Positions 12,957 through 13,167 of a DNA stretch of 13,167 nucleotides are shown in pieces; the stretch's first letter is position 1; each line of letters starts with the position of its first letter. The stretch comes from UBA6264 sp964531505. GTDB taxonomy: Bacteria > Patescibacteriota > Patescibacteriia > UBA2591 > UBA6264. The position numbers and the translations under genes are program-made. The stretch is taken from the NCBI GenBank assembly GCA_964531505.1, contig CAZHDT010000018.1, positions 1 to 13,167 on the forward strand. The letters are read 5' to 3'. Under the pieces are notes generated by a model. The model was given only the letters and a program-made list of their open reading frames with translations. It did no database searches and was not told the DNA's origin.

Positions 12957-13076
12957 TTACTTATGTTTTTTATTCTTTCTTTCCGCTAACATAAGTTTTT
13001 TTGCTTCCAATCGCTTTTTAGTTTTATGGGAATGCGTTTTTTTGTGTTTATCTAAACCTGTGTCTCTTTTTGCCAT
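12957..13076 (-). CDS. Very basic small protein (39 aa)
   Basis: The ATG at 13076-13074 opens a 39-codon frame ending TAA at 12959-12957. It begins MAKRDTGLDKHKKTHSHKTK and ends AERKNKKHK: about 16 Lys/Arg plus 4 His, almost no hydrophobic core. Such composition suggests an RNA- or ribosome-associated peptide (small ribosomal proteins look alike), but I do not recognise a family. The reading is supported by an extended -10 promoter 38 nt upstream and by the clean frame starting MAKR. No Shine-Dalgarno is visible. It precedes the DUF4349 operon on the same strand with 124 bp between. Confidence 0.7.
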   Translation of the reverse strand: MAKRDTGLDKHKKTHSHKTKKRLEAKKLMLAERKNKKHK

Positions 13077-13113
13077 ATGTATTTTATTTATTAATTAATT
13101 AATTACTCGTTAT

Positions 13114-13122
13114 ATTATAACA
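13114..13122 (-). promoter_or_regulatory. Promoter of the 39-residue gene
   Basis: Minus strand TGTTATAAT (13122-13114) is a perfect extended -10; the -35 region (TTTTCT) is poor. Predicted start near 13107, leader about 30 nt. The leader contains a TTAA/AATT tandem (13088-13104). Confidence 0.55.
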
Positions 13123-13167
13123 GAATTCACTAATAAAGAAAATATTTTAAAAATAAAAACCGCGAGA

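Noticed and set aside
1..13167. tRNA/rRNA genes, CRISPR arrays, insertion sequences or prophage genes
   Set aside because: I looked for cloverleaf-like segments, regularly spaced repeats, transposases and terminal inverted repeats and saw none.

Overview
The window reads as a stretch of a small, AT-rich bacterial genome (roughly 30% GC by eye). The best fit is a member of the Candidate Phyla Radiation (Patescibacteria, Parcubacteria-like). This is an inference from the very AT-rich coding style, the near absence of Shine-Dalgarno sites, leaderless or short-leader promoters, and a membrane-anchored protein carrying a 'CPDG-YVGR-GP-CEF' cysteine motif of a kind I associate with CPR envelope proteins. 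Two runs of exactly 100 N (1328-1427 and 4363-4462) look like scaffold placeholders of unknown true length, so this is probably a metagenome or short-read assembly. I see no tRNA, rRNA, CRISPR array, insertion sequence or prophage gene.

Layout. 1-161 (-): start of a membrane transporter (MFS-like) that runs off the left edge. 330-515 (-): an orphan 61-residue protein with its own terminator. 644-1453 (-): uppP, interrupted by the first gap. 1579-3006 (+): cysS. 3012-4262 (-): an HI0933/YhiN-type flavoprotein whose promoter implies a leaderless message. 4463-4572 (-): start of an RRM RNA-binding protein cut by the second gap. 4895-5095 (+): a cold-shock-domain protein. 5164-6843 (-) and 6860-8656 (-): a DEAD-box RNA helicase with a DbpA-type RNA-binding tail, and typA/bipA, 16 bp apart and probably co-transcribed. 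8657-8964: a gene-poor stretch with a strong promoter, a palindrome over that promoter and a terminator, which could be a small RNA or a typA leader/attenuator. 8965-10752 (-): an ABC exporter half-molecule. 10898-11791 and 11804-12832 (-): two membrane-anchored envelope proteins in one operon (a cysteine-motif protein and a DUF4349-like protein). 12957-13076 (-): a 39-residue, very basic protein.

How it fits together. The centre (about 4.46-8.66 kb) groups four RNA/ribosome functions that in other bacteria are linked to growth in the cold: RRM protein, cold-shock-domain protein, DEAD-box helicase and BipA. The RRM and cold-shock genes are divergently transcribed from good sigma-70-type promoters, each with a predicted leader of about 107 nt, whereas other promoters in the window give leaders of 0 to about 50 nt. 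Long leaders are a known feature of cold-shock mRNAs. The other genes are housekeeping (cell-wall lipid carrier recycling, Cys-tRNA charging) or envelope functions. The main candidate for something undescribed is the 8711-8898 transcription unit upstream of typA.
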